Source of the DNA: an uncultured Saprospiraceae bacterium
GTDB lineage: Bacteria; Bacteroidota; Bacteroidia; Chitinophagales; Saprospiraceae
Length of the DNA stretch: 64,000 bases
Assembly (NCBI GenBank): GCA_937961455.1
Contig: CALGNN010000048.1
Location: 1 to 64,000, forward strand
Direction of reading: 5' to 3'
Shown: piece by piece, positions 48,673-57,585 of the stretch
Position numbering within the stretch: position 1 is the first letter of the stretch
Layout of the letters: each line of letters opens with the position of its first letter
The notes under the pieces: model-generated
What the model saw: only the letters and a program-made list of their open reading frames with translations
Database searches by the model: none
Told to the model about the DNA's origin: nothing
Program-made: the position numbers and the translations under genes

Positions 48673-50187
48673 TTAGGGTTGTGAGTTAATACCTAATGTA
48701 ATCAACTCATCCATGCCAATAAACTTCTGATCAAAATTCATATACCAAGATCTTTTTTTCGGAAGCTTGACACCATTCATTTCTAGTTCATCTTGAAAGA
48801 GAATATACTCTCCGTCATTTTTACTTTCGTCATGATAGAATTTATATCCTAACAATCTATAACTAGAAGGATCAAAATAAAAATACCAAATGTCATTCCC
48901 CACTGCCTCATCATATTTCACTTGGAGCTCTAGGCTGCTCTGCCCAAAAAAGTCTCTCTCATATACTGCTCCTAATTGCGTGCCCTCATCAGTCAATTTC
49001 ATGGGCATACCCCAAAGGTACTCATAGTAGTTTTTGTACAGTTGATTATATTTTTCATTTAAACGAAACTTATTGACTACTTCTTCGGAATAGTCGGTAT
49101 AATTATCATAGCTATTCGAAAACACACCATTTGAATAATTTCTACCAATACTGTGTCCTGATTCATGCTGCACCAATTGGAATTTATCAGCACCTGGATT
49201 TAAGACGACTTCAGCCCTTCTGATTCTTCCATCAGGTCGGGACTCAATAATTTCCAAATTCCAATCATATTTTGACCATGTACCATTCGGGTCATGATAT
49301 TGCTTACTTAATTCAATCAGTTCAGCTGCAGCAATTTCTGATTTTGCTTTACCCCACTTCTTTAATAACTTTTGGTTGCGTTGGACATAACCAATTTGTC
49401 CTGCTTCTTTTGCTAAGGCTAAAGATTCATTTAGACTCTTACTTGCCTCATCAGTTCTATTAAGTTTTTGCAATATTCTAGCTTTGTAATACAATGAATT
49501 TACTGATGGCCCATCCAAAGCAATCTTCTTCTCCATCCAACTCAATGCCTGCTCTGTATCCATATCATTATCAAAGTAAAACCTAGATGCCGTATAAAAA
49601 TCGTCGCCATTCTTAGAGTTTTTTAAACTCTTATCTGTCAATTCTTTCACCTTCTCTATCGTCTTGAAGCCCAAAGGAATCCTTACTCTGGTATACTCCC
49701 ATTCCAAAACCAACAAGGCAGAGCTGGTACGCAAATGTGTAAAGCGCATTTCAAAACTTTCTAATCGCTCTCTGAGTCTTTCAGGTTCAATCGTGATTCT
49801 AGCAACATCTAATTTTGAGTCATACCCATTTGTACCCCATAATGAGGTATCCGAATTTAATATAACTTCCCACTGCTTTTCGCCGGGAATGGTTAGCAAA
49901 GAATAAGAACCAGCTTTGAGAAACATATCACCAAAGAAAAAATCTTGATCGATACTAATTGTGGTAGCCTTATTCGCTCCCGTCCTCCATAAAGAACCAT
50001 AAGGAACCAATTCGCCAAATATTTTTCTTGCTTTTACACTCGGTCGTGAATATGAAACTTCTAAATTAGCATATGCAAGTTCTTGTTTTATGGTAGTCAT
50101 TGGACTTGCGGAAGGCATTTTCAATTGAGCATTCGCATAGTCAAATGAAAAGATTGCAAGAATGAAAAAGATTAATCTAAAATTCAT
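48673..50187 (-). CDS. DUF2911 - TPR - DUF6503-like fusion protein, exported
   Basis: A 504-residue protein with a signal peptide (ends DYANAQ). Three parts can be seen. Residues about 22-180 are DUF2911 (MPSASPMTTIKQELAYANLE, IFGELVPYGSLWRTGANKAT, VEILNSDTS region). Residues about 190-290 are TPR-like helices (ASRFYFDNDMDTEQALSWMEKKI, YKARILQKLNRTDEA). The last about 200 residues match the DUF6503-type lipoprotein domain (QYHDPNGTWSKYDWNLEI, FDPSSYRLLGYKFYHDESK). None has a known biochemical function; the combination suggests an envelope protein with two ligand-binding halves. A TTG/TAAGTTTG promoter (50237-50268) precedes it. Confidence 0.72.
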   Translation of the reverse strand: MNFRLIFFILAIFSFDYANAQLKMPSASPMTTIKQELAYANLEVSYSRPSVKARKIFGELVPYGSLWRTGANKATTISIDQDFFFGDMFLKAGSYSLLTIPGEKQWEVILNSDTSLWGTNGYDSKLDVARITIEPERLRERLESFEMRFTHLRTSSALLVLEWEYTRVRIPLGFKTIEKVKELTDKSLKNSKNGDDFYTASRFYFDNDMDTEQALSWMEKKIALDGPSVNSLYYKARILQKLNRTDEASKSLNESLALAKEAGQIGYVQRNQKLLKKWGKAKSEIAAAELIELSKQYHDPNGTWSKYDWNLEIIESRPDGRIRRAEVVLNPGADKFQLVQHESGHSIGRNYSNGVFSNSYDNYTDYSEEVVNKFRLNEKYNQLYKNYYEYLWGMPMKLTDEGTQLGAVYERDFFGQSSLELQVKYDEAVGNDIWYFYFDPSSYRLLGYKFYHDESKNDGEYILFQDELEMNGVKLPKKRSWYMNFDQKFIGMDELITLGINSQP

Positions 50188-50236
50188 CTTGATATAATTT
50201 TTCTTTATTAAAATTGATGGGTGATTTTAAGCACAA

Positions 50237-50268
50237 CAAACTTACAACTAATTCAAATAATTAATCAA
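50237..50268 (-). promoter_or_regulatory. Candidate promoter for the DUF2911 fusion gene
   Basis: On the minus strand TTG (50266-50268) and TAAGTTTG (50237-50244) are 21 bases apart, the expected -33/-7 arrangement in this phylum, about 50 bases before the start codon at 50187. Overlapping sequence would also serve the divergent mscS gene. Confidence 0.45.
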
Positions 50269-50286
50269 TAACAAAACGCATTAAAA

Positions 50287-51099
50287 ATGGACGATAGAAT
50301 TCAAAATATCCTGGACTCAATTATAGAATATTCCCCAAAGATTGTAATGGCCATTGTCATTCTCATTGTAGGATTATGGCTTATCAAAAAGCTTATGGAA
50401 TTCTTAGAAAAGATCATGGTAACATCTAATCTAAATGAGGACTTAGTACCATTTTTAAAAAGCATGGCTTCTGTTTTATTAAAGGTCCTTCTATTATTTT
50501 CAGTAGCTGAATTAGTAGGAATAAAAACAACATCTTTTGTAGCCCTACTTGCAGCAGCTGGATTCGCTATTGGAATGGCCCTTCAAGGCAGCTTAGGCAA
50601 CTTTGCTTCTGGAGTAATGGTGTTAATATTTAAGCCATACAAAACGGGCGATTTAATTGAGATAGAAGATACGGCTGGTTGGGTTCAAGAAATTCAAATT
50701 TTCAACACGATTCTAAAAACAGTTAGAAACAAAACTGTTATCATTCCCAACTCATTAGCTACAGCTGGTAAAATCACGAATCACTCCACCAATGGTTATA
50801 TCCGATTAGATCTTTTTAATTCTATTCCTTATGAAGAAGATTTCAATAAAGTAGAACAAGCTATATTGGCTGAAGTAAGCTCTATTGAAGGTGTACTCAA
50901 AGAACCAAAACCTATTGTTGGTATTGAAGAGTTTGAAAGTCATAATATTAAAATTGGAACATTTCTATTTGTGGAACCAGAAAACTATTGGACTGTGTAT
51001 TATGCTGCTCACAAAGCCATTAAAAAAGGCCTAGGAAAAAATCAAATTAAGATGGCTTACTCAGAAGGGATTGAGTTAGGAGCAATTGGAGTAAATTGA
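50287..51099 (+). CDS. Small-conductance mechanosensitive channel (MscS family)
   Basis: A 270-residue MscS channel that opens on membrane tension during osmotic downshock. Three membrane helices at about 17-36, 56-77 and 79-105; the pore helix is AAAGFAIGMALQGSLGNFASG, with the Gly/Ala packing of MscS TM3. The cytoplasmic beta domain follows (KPYKTGDLIEIEDTAGWVQEI, then VIIPNSLATAGKITNHS). Length and arrangement match minimal E. coli MscS-type channels. It is divergent from the DUF2911 fusion gene. Confidence 0.95.
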   Translation: MDDRIQNILDSIIEYSPKIVMAIVILIVGLWLIKKLMEFLEKIMVTSNLNEDLVPFLKSMASVLLKVLLLFSVAELVGIKTTSFVALLAAAGFAIGMALQGSLGNFASGVMVLIFKPYKTGDLIEIEDTAGWVQEIQIFNTILKTVRNKTVIIPNSLATAGKITNHSTNGYIRLDLFNSIPYEEDFNKVEQAILAEVSSIEGVLKEPKPIVGIEEFESHNIKIGTFLFVEPENYWTVYYAAHKAIKKGLGKNQIKMAYSEGIELGAIGVN

Positions 51100-51147
51100 T
51101 TTAAAAAATATTTTATTAGTAAGCCCTTATGTATTTAATTTTATTTC

Positions 51148-51819
51148 ATGCTCATTGAATCTTTTTTATTCGGCCCTGTTGGCCTTTTTTCTGAAATTAT
51201 ACATGCTAAGGAGTTGCTGATAGAAAAGCATGAAACTTATCAAAAAAGATCATTTAGAAATTGCTACAACATCATAAACCCCAATGGGATAATTACTTTA
51301 TCTGTTCCTCTTAAAAAGGGAAAACATCAGGCTCAAAAAATTACAGATGTTTTAATATCGTATGAAGAACCTTGGCAAAAACAACACCTAGAAAGTATAA
51401 GAAGTGCATACGGCAAAGCTCCATACTTTGATTATTATTGGCCAGAATTAGAAGAACTTTTTAAACAAAAATTTGGTTATTTATTTGAATTAAACCACGC
51501 TGCGTTGAAGCTTTGTTTTAAGCTTATGCAAATCAAGCCTTTGATAAATTTTACTGAAAAATATTCCACGCCTACAATTAATTTTAAGGATGGTAATTCA
51601 TTAGTCTCAAAGATAGATGATTTGAAAGATCTTCGAGCTACACTAATTTCCAAAAAATATCATTATATAGACAAGTATCAATTTAGTCCTTATTCTCAAT
51701 TGTTTGAAGATAGGCATGGATTCACACCAAATCTAAGTATACTTGATCTGCTATTTTGCACAGGCCCCGAAAGTTCGATTGTGCTAAAAAATACGAAACG
51801 AATTAATAAGAATGATTAA
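51148..51819 (+). CDS. WbqC family protein
   Basis: A 223-residue member of the WbqC family, first named from O-antigen biosynthesis loci and otherwise uncharacterised. Family-like stretches include FGPVGLFSEIIHAKELLIEKHETYQKRSFRNC, LSVPLKKGKHQAQKITDV and the C-terminal YSQLFEDRHGFTPNLSILDLLF. The gene overlaps the start of the dynamin-like GTPase gene by eight bases. No other polysaccharide gene is near, so a membrane-remodelling or envelope context is only suggested by its neighbour. Confidence 0.8.
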   Translation: MLIESFLFGPVGLFSEIIHAKELLIEKHETYQKRSFRNCYNIINPNGIITLSVPLKKGKHQAQKITDVLISYEEPWQKQHLESIRSAYGKAPYFDYYWPELEELFKQKFGYLFELNHAALKLCFKLMQIKPLINFTEKYSTPTINFKDGNSLVSKIDDLKDLRATLISKKYHYIDKYQFSPYSQLFEDRHGFTPNLSILDLLFCTGPESSIVLKNTKRINKND

Positions 51820-53527
51820 TGAAAAACTCAGCAAGCAAAAAATTGCTATTGCTGAAATTGTAAAAGACTTACATCAGCTTACCTTGGACATTAAACATGA
51901 GGAGCTGGCAAAAACTGTAAGTGAGTTGAGAAATAGGATTCTCGATCCATTTATGTTTGTAGTGGTAGGTGAAGTTAAAGCTGGTAAGAGTAGTTTTGTA
52001 AATGCCTTGTTAGACTCAGGCCAAGAAATTTGCAAGACTGCTGCCTCTCCCATGACTGATACGATCCAACAGATCATATATGGAGAAGAGGAAAACCTGC
52101 AAGTCATCAACCCCTATCTCAAAAGAATTTCTTTACCTGTAGAAATATTGAAGGAAATTGCGATTGTTGACACACCCGGCACCAACACCATTGTAGCGCA
52201 TCATCAAGAAATCACAGAAGAATTCATACCGGCATCTGATTTAATTGTTTTTGTATTCGAAGCTAAAAATCCCTATCGGCAATCAGCTTGGGAATTCTTT
52301 GATTACATCAATGCCGATTGGAGAAAGAAAATCATTTTCGTACTCCAACAAAAAGATCTGATGAATGATGCTGATTTACAAACCAACCTTACTGGCGTTA
52401 AAGAATATGCAGAAAAAAAAGGCATTGCTCAGCCAAACATCTTTGCAGTTTCTGCTAAGATGGAGCAAGATGGCTATAAAGAAAATAGTGGCTTTAAATC
52501 TTTGAGAAAATACATAGCTGAAAATATTACAAGTGGACAGGCTCCTTTCTTGAAATTAGAAAACAACATCCACCTTTCTAAAACCATCAATGAAAAAATC
52601 TCAAAGGGATTAGATACAAGGAATCAACAATTCAAAGCTGACCTCTCCTTTAGATCAGACATTCGAAACACATTAACAGAACAAGAAAATAAATCTAGCA
52701 GACAAGTAGATGCTTTGGTCTCAAACTTGTTGAGTGGTTATGATGCCATTACCTTGAAGAAGGAAAGAGAACTAAATGAAGAACTTGCCTTCGGCAAACT
52801 TCTTAGAAAATCAATCAGTGCGTTTTGGAGTAAAAAGCAAAGTCCTAAAGAGTGGCTTACGAATTTCTCAGATGATCTTGGTGCTGAGTTAAATAAAGAG
52901 ATGCGTCATAAATTGGGAGAAGGCGTAAGTGATATCGCAGACAGTATACAACAAATGGGAAAGATGGTAGACCTGAAAATAAAAACCAGTGACACCATAC
53001 TAAAAAATGATCATGAAATTTTTAGCGATATCGCAGAAAGAAGGGCCAATGTATTAAAGGATCTTAGAGAAACTTTTGATCACTTTTTAAATAAGTCAGA
53101 AAACTTTTCTGGAGAGGAATTTTTTCAAAACAATGAAAGCATTTCTCCAAATCTAGCAGCTGGAGGTGGTATCGCATTAGTCGGAGCAATTTTAACTACA
53201 GTAACCAATGGAATGGTTTTCGATATTACTGGAGGAATATTGACAACAGTGGGATTGTTATTCGCAGGTGTAAGTGTCGGATGGCAACGATCTAAAATCA
53301 TCAAAGGATATAGAGAAGAAATTTTAAAAGGACGCAATCAATTAGAAGATGAAGTGAGCCGAAAGCTCAAGGATTATATCGCGAATATCAAAACTAAAAT
53401 TGACGCCAATTTTTCCAAATTCGATGACATGCTAAATAAAGAAGAAAGCATGATCAATGAATTGAAAAACAAACAAGTTGCGATATCGCAACAATTAGAA
53501 AATCTTACAATAGAAAGTATAAATTAA
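51812..53527 (+). CDS. Dynamin-like GTPase with C-terminal membrane segment
   Basis: A 571-residue large GTPase of the bacterial dynamin-like family, which bind and reshape membranes. G1 is GEVKAGKSS at residues 53-61, G3 is DTPG at 120-123 (VDTPGTNTI), and LQQKD near 185 stands in for the base-specificity motif. A long helical region follows (about 240-430) and then a glycine-rich hydrophobic paddle (about 450-495: AAGGGIALVGAILTTVT and GGILTTVGLLFAGVSVGW) and a coiled tail. It overlaps the WbqC gene by eight bases and is three bases from the M1 aminopeptidase gene. Confidence 0.82.
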   Translation: MINEKLSKQKIAIAEIVKDLHQLTLDIKHEELAKTVSELRNRILDPFMFVVVGEVKAGKSSFVNALLDSGQEICKTAASPMTDTIQQIIYGEEENLQVINPYLKRISLPVEILKEIAIVDTPGTNTIVAHHQEITEEFIPASDLIVFVFEAKNPYRQSAWEFFDYINADWRKKIIFVLQQKDLMNDADLQTNLTGVKEYAEKKGIAQPNIFAVSAKMEQDGYKENSGFKSLRKYIAENITSGQAPFLKLENNIHLSKTINEKISKGLDTRNQQFKADLSFRSDIRNTLTEQENKSSRQVDALVSNLLSGYDAITLKKERELNEELAFGKLLRKSISAFWSKKQSPKEWLTNFSDDLGAELNKEMRHKLGEGVSDIADSIQQMGKMVDLKIKTSDTILKNDHEIFSDIAERRANVLKDLRETFDHFLNKSENFSGEEFFQNNESISPNLAAGGGIALVGAILTTVTNGMVFDITGGILTTVGLLFAGVSVGWQRSKIIKGYREEILKGRNQLEDEVSRKLKDYIANIKTKIDANFSKFDDMLNKEESMINELKNKQVAISQQLENLTIESIN

Positions 53528-53530
53528 CAC

Positions 53531-55372
53531 ATGAAATATACACTGTTTAGTCTTTGCCTAATGCTTTTATGTATTTCGTGTGCAAAGGAATTAAATCAAA
53601 CTTCAAATATGGCAGATGCCCATTCTTTATCAAATTTTGAAAGTGTACTTACCACACATATGAACCTCGAACTCAAAATTCATTTTGATTCAAGACATTT
53701 AAGTGGAAAGGTTAGCTATGATTTAGCTGAACACGAATCGACAAAGCTGATACTTGATACCAAAGATTTAGAAATCCACAAATGCACCTTAGGAACAGAC
53801 GAAATTCAGACAGATTATTCTATATCTGATGAGGTGGATTTTCTTGGTAATGCCTTAAGCATTGATATTAAAAAAGATACTCGTAAGGTTACGATCTATT
53901 ATTCTACAAAGCCTGATGGTGCTGCAGCAATAGATTGGCTCAGTCCGCAACAAACTGCAAATAAGAAACATCCTTTTATGTTTACCCAAGGCCAAGCAAT
54001 TTTAACAAGGACTTGGATCCCTTGTCAAGATAGCCCAGGAGTGCGTATGACTTATGATGCTCGAATACAAGCACCAAAAGATATTATGGTAGTGATGAGC
54101 GCAGAGAATCCAACAGAAAAATCGGATTCAGGCATTTATGATTTTAAGATGGAACAAGAGATTCCACCCTATTTAATCGCACTGGCTGCTGGAGATTTAG
54201 CCTTTAAAGAAATCGGTGCACACACCGGTATTTATGCGCAACCGAATGTATTAGATGAAGCTGTTGAAGAATTTAAAGATTTGGAAAACATGCTTGTGAG
54301 TGCGGAAGCTTTATATGGGAAATATCTTTGGGATCGCTATGATGTACTTGTGCTTCCACCAAGTTTTCCCTTTGGAGGAATGGAAAACCCTAGATTAACC
54401 TTTGCTACTCCAACCATCATTGCAGGAGATGGATCACTAACTGCCCTCCTCGCTCATGAGTTGGCACATTCATGGTCTGGCAATTTGGTTACAAATGCTA
54501 ACTGGAATGACTTCTGGTTAAATGAAGGTTTTACGGTATATTTTGAACGCAGGATCATGGAAGCTTTATATGGCAAGGACTATGCAGAAATGCTTGCGGT
54601 GCTTGGCTATCAAGATTTAACAAAGACGATTGTGGAATTAGGTCATGATCATCCAGACACTCATCTCAAATTACATTTGGATGGTAGAGATGCTGATGAT
54701 GGCATGACGGATGTAGCCTATGAAAAAGGTGCTTTATTTTTAACAGCCTTAGAAAATAAAGTTGGCAGAAAAGAGTTCGATAAATTTTTAAATGCATATT
54801 TTACGACATATAAATTTAAAAATATCACAACAGAAAGCTTTCTTTCTTACCTTGATGTGAACCTTATCAGTCCCAAAAATGTTGACATTGATGTAGATGC
54901 TTGGGTATATAGCCCAGGGATTCCACCAAGTGCACCAATTCCTACTTCTACATTATTTGATGAGGTAGACAATTCCTTGCATAACTTCCTTGAAAAAGGA
55001 AAACCAACAAACTCCTTAAAAACCGATGCTTGGAGCACACATGAGTGGCTACATTTTATCAGGCATTTGCCTAAGGACTTAGGTAATGACCAAGCAAGAT
55101 CTCTGGAATCTGCATTCGCATTCGCAGCAAGTGGAAATTCCGAGATTCTTGCGGCCTGGTTTGAACAATCCATCATCAACGGACACATCGAAAACATTAA
55201 AGAACCTCTTGAAGCATTTCTCATCAAAGTGGGAAGAAGGAAATTTTTAATGCCCCTCTATAAGGCCCTCAAAGAAAATGGTAACATCGCACTGGCTAAA
55301 GATATTTATGCAAAAGCTAGATCGAATTACCATTCTGTGTCTTTTAATTCAATTGATAAACTCTTAGAATAA
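53531..55372 (+). CDS. M1-family zinc aminopeptidase lipoprotein (leukotriene A4 hydrolase-like)
   Basis: A 613-residue envelope aminopeptidase with a lipobox LLCISC near residue 17. It has the GGMEN exopeptidase motif and HELAH with zinc ligands His309 and His313 and, 18 residues on, Glu332 (NEGFT). The C-terminal about 200 residues form the helical domain of leukotriene A4 hydrolase-like enzymes. It removes N-terminal residues from peptides. It begins three bases after the dynamin gene, so these three genes look like one transcript although no functional link is known. Confidence 0.9.
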   Translation: MKYTLFSLCLMLLCISCAKELNQTSNMADAHSLSNFESVLTTHMNLELKIHFDSRHLSGKVSYDLAEHESTKLILDTKDLEIHKCTLGTDEIQTDYSISDEVDFLGNALSIDIKKDTRKVTIYYSTKPDGAAAIDWLSPQQTANKKHPFMFTQGQAILTRTWIPCQDSPGVRMTYDARIQAPKDIMVVMSAENPTEKSDSGIYDFKMEQEIPPYLIALAAGDLAFKEIGAHTGIYAQPNVLDEAVEEFKDLENMLVSAEALYGKYLWDRYDVLVLPPSFPFGGMENPRLTFATPTIIAGDGSLTALLAHELAHSWSGNLVTNANWNDFWLNEGFTVYFERRIMEALYGKDYAEMLAVLGYQDLTKTIVELGHDHPDTHLKLHLDGRDADDGMTDVAYEKGALFLTALENKVGRKEFDKFLNAYFTTYKFKNITTESFLSYLDVNLISPKNVDIDVDAWVYSPGIPPSAPIPTSTLFDEVDNSLHNFLEKGKPTNSLKTDAWSTHEWLHFIRHLPKDLGNDQARSLESAFAFAASGNSEILAAWFEQSIINGHIENIKEPLEAFLIKVGRRKFLMPLYKALKENGNIALAKDIYAKARSNYHSVSFNSIDKLLE

Positions 55373-55468
55373 AAAAAGAGCAAGATTTTTATGTCAGAAA
55401 ATTTAATTCTTTCTTTGTTATAAGAAATAGAAAACAATAATTAAATACGCTTAATATTAAATAATAGC

Positions 55469-57529
55469 TTGATGAAACATTTTAAACTCTTACTAGCAAT
55501 TTGTTTTTTGCTTAGCTCTGCTAGCCTTATTAGTGCACAAGAAGCAGCACCAAGTCCATTTGATTATGGCAAGATGTGGACCTTTGAAAATCCACCTAAA
55601 GATTGGTTTAAAAAAGCCTATGATTTTGACGCACCGACTGAATGGTTTGATGATGTGAGAAAATCATCTCTTCGATTTGCGAGCTGGTGTTCTGCATCAT
55701 TCGTTTCTCCAGATGGTCTTATTATGACTAACCACCACTGTTCGAGATCAGTAGTTGGCCCATTAATGAAAGACGGAGAAAATTTCGACGAAGATGGATT
55801 TTATGCAGCTACTTTGGCCGATGAAAGACGTGCAGAAGATTTATTCGTAGAGCAACTCATCATGGTAAAAGATATTACCGATGAAGTGAAGAACAAAATT
55901 GGGGTCATTGAAAACAATGCAGATCGCAACGCTAAAACACAAAATGCGCTTGATGAAATAGTTGCCAAATATGAAAATGAGCAATATTGGAAAGGCCTAC
56001 GATTACAGCCTGTCACTTACTATAGTGGAGGAAAATTTTCTTTATATGGCTATAAAAAATACGATGATATCAGATTGGTTCTTCTTCCAGAAATTCAAAT
56101 AGGTTATTATGGTGGAGATCCTGATAATTTTACCTACCCAAGATATAATCTTGATATGACATTCTGGAGAGCCTATGATGAAAATGGCAATCCTGTAAAC
56201 AGCTCAAAAAATTACTTCAAATTTAATGAGTCTGGAGCAGCTGAAGGTGAGCCTGTGTTTGTCATAGGAAATCCGGGTTCAACTGAAAGATATCGAACCG
56301 TAGCTCAATTAGAATATGACAGAGATTATAGATTTCCTCAACGACTCAAGTACCTAGAAAATAGACATGCACTGTTGATGGAAGAGTATGAAGCAAATCC
56401 TAGTGATGAGATGATGAATACGATTTTCAGTCTTTCAAATAGCATGAAAGCTATTGGTGGAATTGTAGGAGGTTTGAATGATGCAGAATTGTTTGGCAGA
56501 AAAGTAGCTATGGAAAACCACATCATAAAACAATCAGGTGGTGACAAGGCGCTTTGGAGTCAATTAGCTACAGCCTATGGTGAAATGCAAGATCACGCTA
56601 CGGCTGTTAATTTCTTAGGACCTGGAAGATTTTCAGGAAAGGCTTTAAATCTAGCTCATGAATTAGTTGGGTACAACGAAATGGCAAAAAGCGGTTCTGA
56701 AGAAGGCATGGATGAGAAAAAAGAAAGCATTTTAGCCATGGCAAAAGAAGTTGTAAGTAGCCCAAAAGAATTGAAATACTTCAGTACGGTTTTATCAGAA
56801 TTGAATCAATTTTCTGGACCTAAAATGTATTTTATAAAATCACTTCTTGGCGGTGGATCAACAATGGATGCAGCTAAAAAGCTCTTAACAACATCTATAC
56901 TTTCTGACCCAAAAAAATTGACTAAATTATTAGATAAGCCAAAAAGATTTGACAAGTCAACTGACCCTTTTATTGCCTTTGCAAAAAATGCAGTACCAAA
57001 GTTTAATGATGGCTTAGCTGTGATGAGAGGTTCCTCTGCGTCTAGAAGAGCACTAGAAGAACAAATTGCTAACAAAGCTTTTGATGTATACGGAACAGAC
57101 CTTCCACCAGATGCAACTTTTACTTTGAGAATTTCTGATGGAGTAATTAAAGGTTATGATTATAATGGAACACAAGCACCCTATAAAACAACCTTCTTTG
57201 GTATGTATGATAGATATTACAGCAACAATAAGACCTTCCCTTGGTCTTTACCTGATGCTTGGGCAAATCCACCATCAGAGATGCTAGCAGCTCCAGTAAA
57301 TACGGTAAGCACTAATGATATCATAGGCGGAAACTCTGGAAGTCCATTGATTAATAAAAACAGAGAAGTCGTTGGTTTAATTTTCGATGGCAATATCGAA
57401 TCCTTACCTGGCAACTTTATTTTTGATGAAGAATCCAACCGTACAGTGTCTGTGCATGCTGGAGGTATTATTGCTTCAATGCGATATATTTATAAAGCAG
57501 ATAGACTATTAGCTGAGCTACTGAAGTAA
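55469..57529 (+). CDS. S46-family dipeptidyl peptidase (DPP7-like)
   Basis: A 686-residue exported dipeptidyl peptidase with signal peptide ending LISA. The triad is built from TNHHC (His89/90), an Asp in the NFTYPRYNLD region and Ser623 (GGNSGSP). Gly641, 18 residues after Ser623 in IFDGNIES, lies where DPP11 has the S1-site arginine, so hydrophobic rather than acidic P1 residues are expected; that is inference from known S46 members. The tail SVHAGGIIASMRYIYKADRLLAELL is family-typical. A role in peptide nutrition in the periplasm fits the peptidase-rich window. A terminator follows. Confidence 0.92.
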   Translation: MMKHFKLLLAICFLLSSASLISAQEAAPSPFDYGKMWTFENPPKDWFKKAYDFDAPTEWFDDVRKSSLRFASWCSASFVSPDGLIMTNHHCSRSVVGPLMKDGENFDEDGFYAATLADERRAEDLFVEQLIMVKDITDEVKNKIGVIENNADRNAKTQNALDEIVAKYENEQYWKGLRLQPVTYYSGGKFSLYGYKKYDDIRLVLLPEIQIGYYGGDPDNFTYPRYNLDMTFWRAYDENGNPVNSSKNYFKFNESGAAEGEPVFVIGNPGSTERYRTVAQLEYDRDYRFPQRLKYLENRHALLMEEYEANPSDEMMNTIFSLSNSMKAIGGIVGGLNDAELFGRKVAMENHIIKQSGGDKALWSQLATAYGEMQDHATAVNFLGPGRFSGKALNLAHELVGYNEMAKSGSEEGMDEKKESILAMAKEVVSSPKELKYFSTVLSELNQFSGPKMYFIKSLLGGGSTMDAAKKLLTTSILSDPKKLTKLLDKPKRFDKSTDPFIAFAKNAVPKFNDGLAVMRGSSASRRALEEQIANKAFDVYGTDLPPDATFTLRISDGVIKGYDYNGTQAPYKTTFFGMYDRYYSNNKTFPWSLPDAWANPPSEMLAAPVNTVSTNDIIGGNSGSPLINKNREVVGLIFDGNIESLPGNFIFDEESNRTVSVHAGGIIASMRYIYKADRLLAELLK

Positions 57530-57549
57530 CATTATTTGAGCAAATATAG

Positions 57550-57584
57550 AAGTGTCATGATCTTTGTCATGACACTTTTTTTTT
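57550..57584 (+). terminator. Terminator after the S46 peptidase gene
   Basis: Stem AAGTGTCATGA (57550-57560) with TCATGACACTT (57567-57577), loop TCTTTG and a T run to 57584. It lies 20 bases past the stop. Confidence 0.85.
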
Positions 57585-57585
57585 G

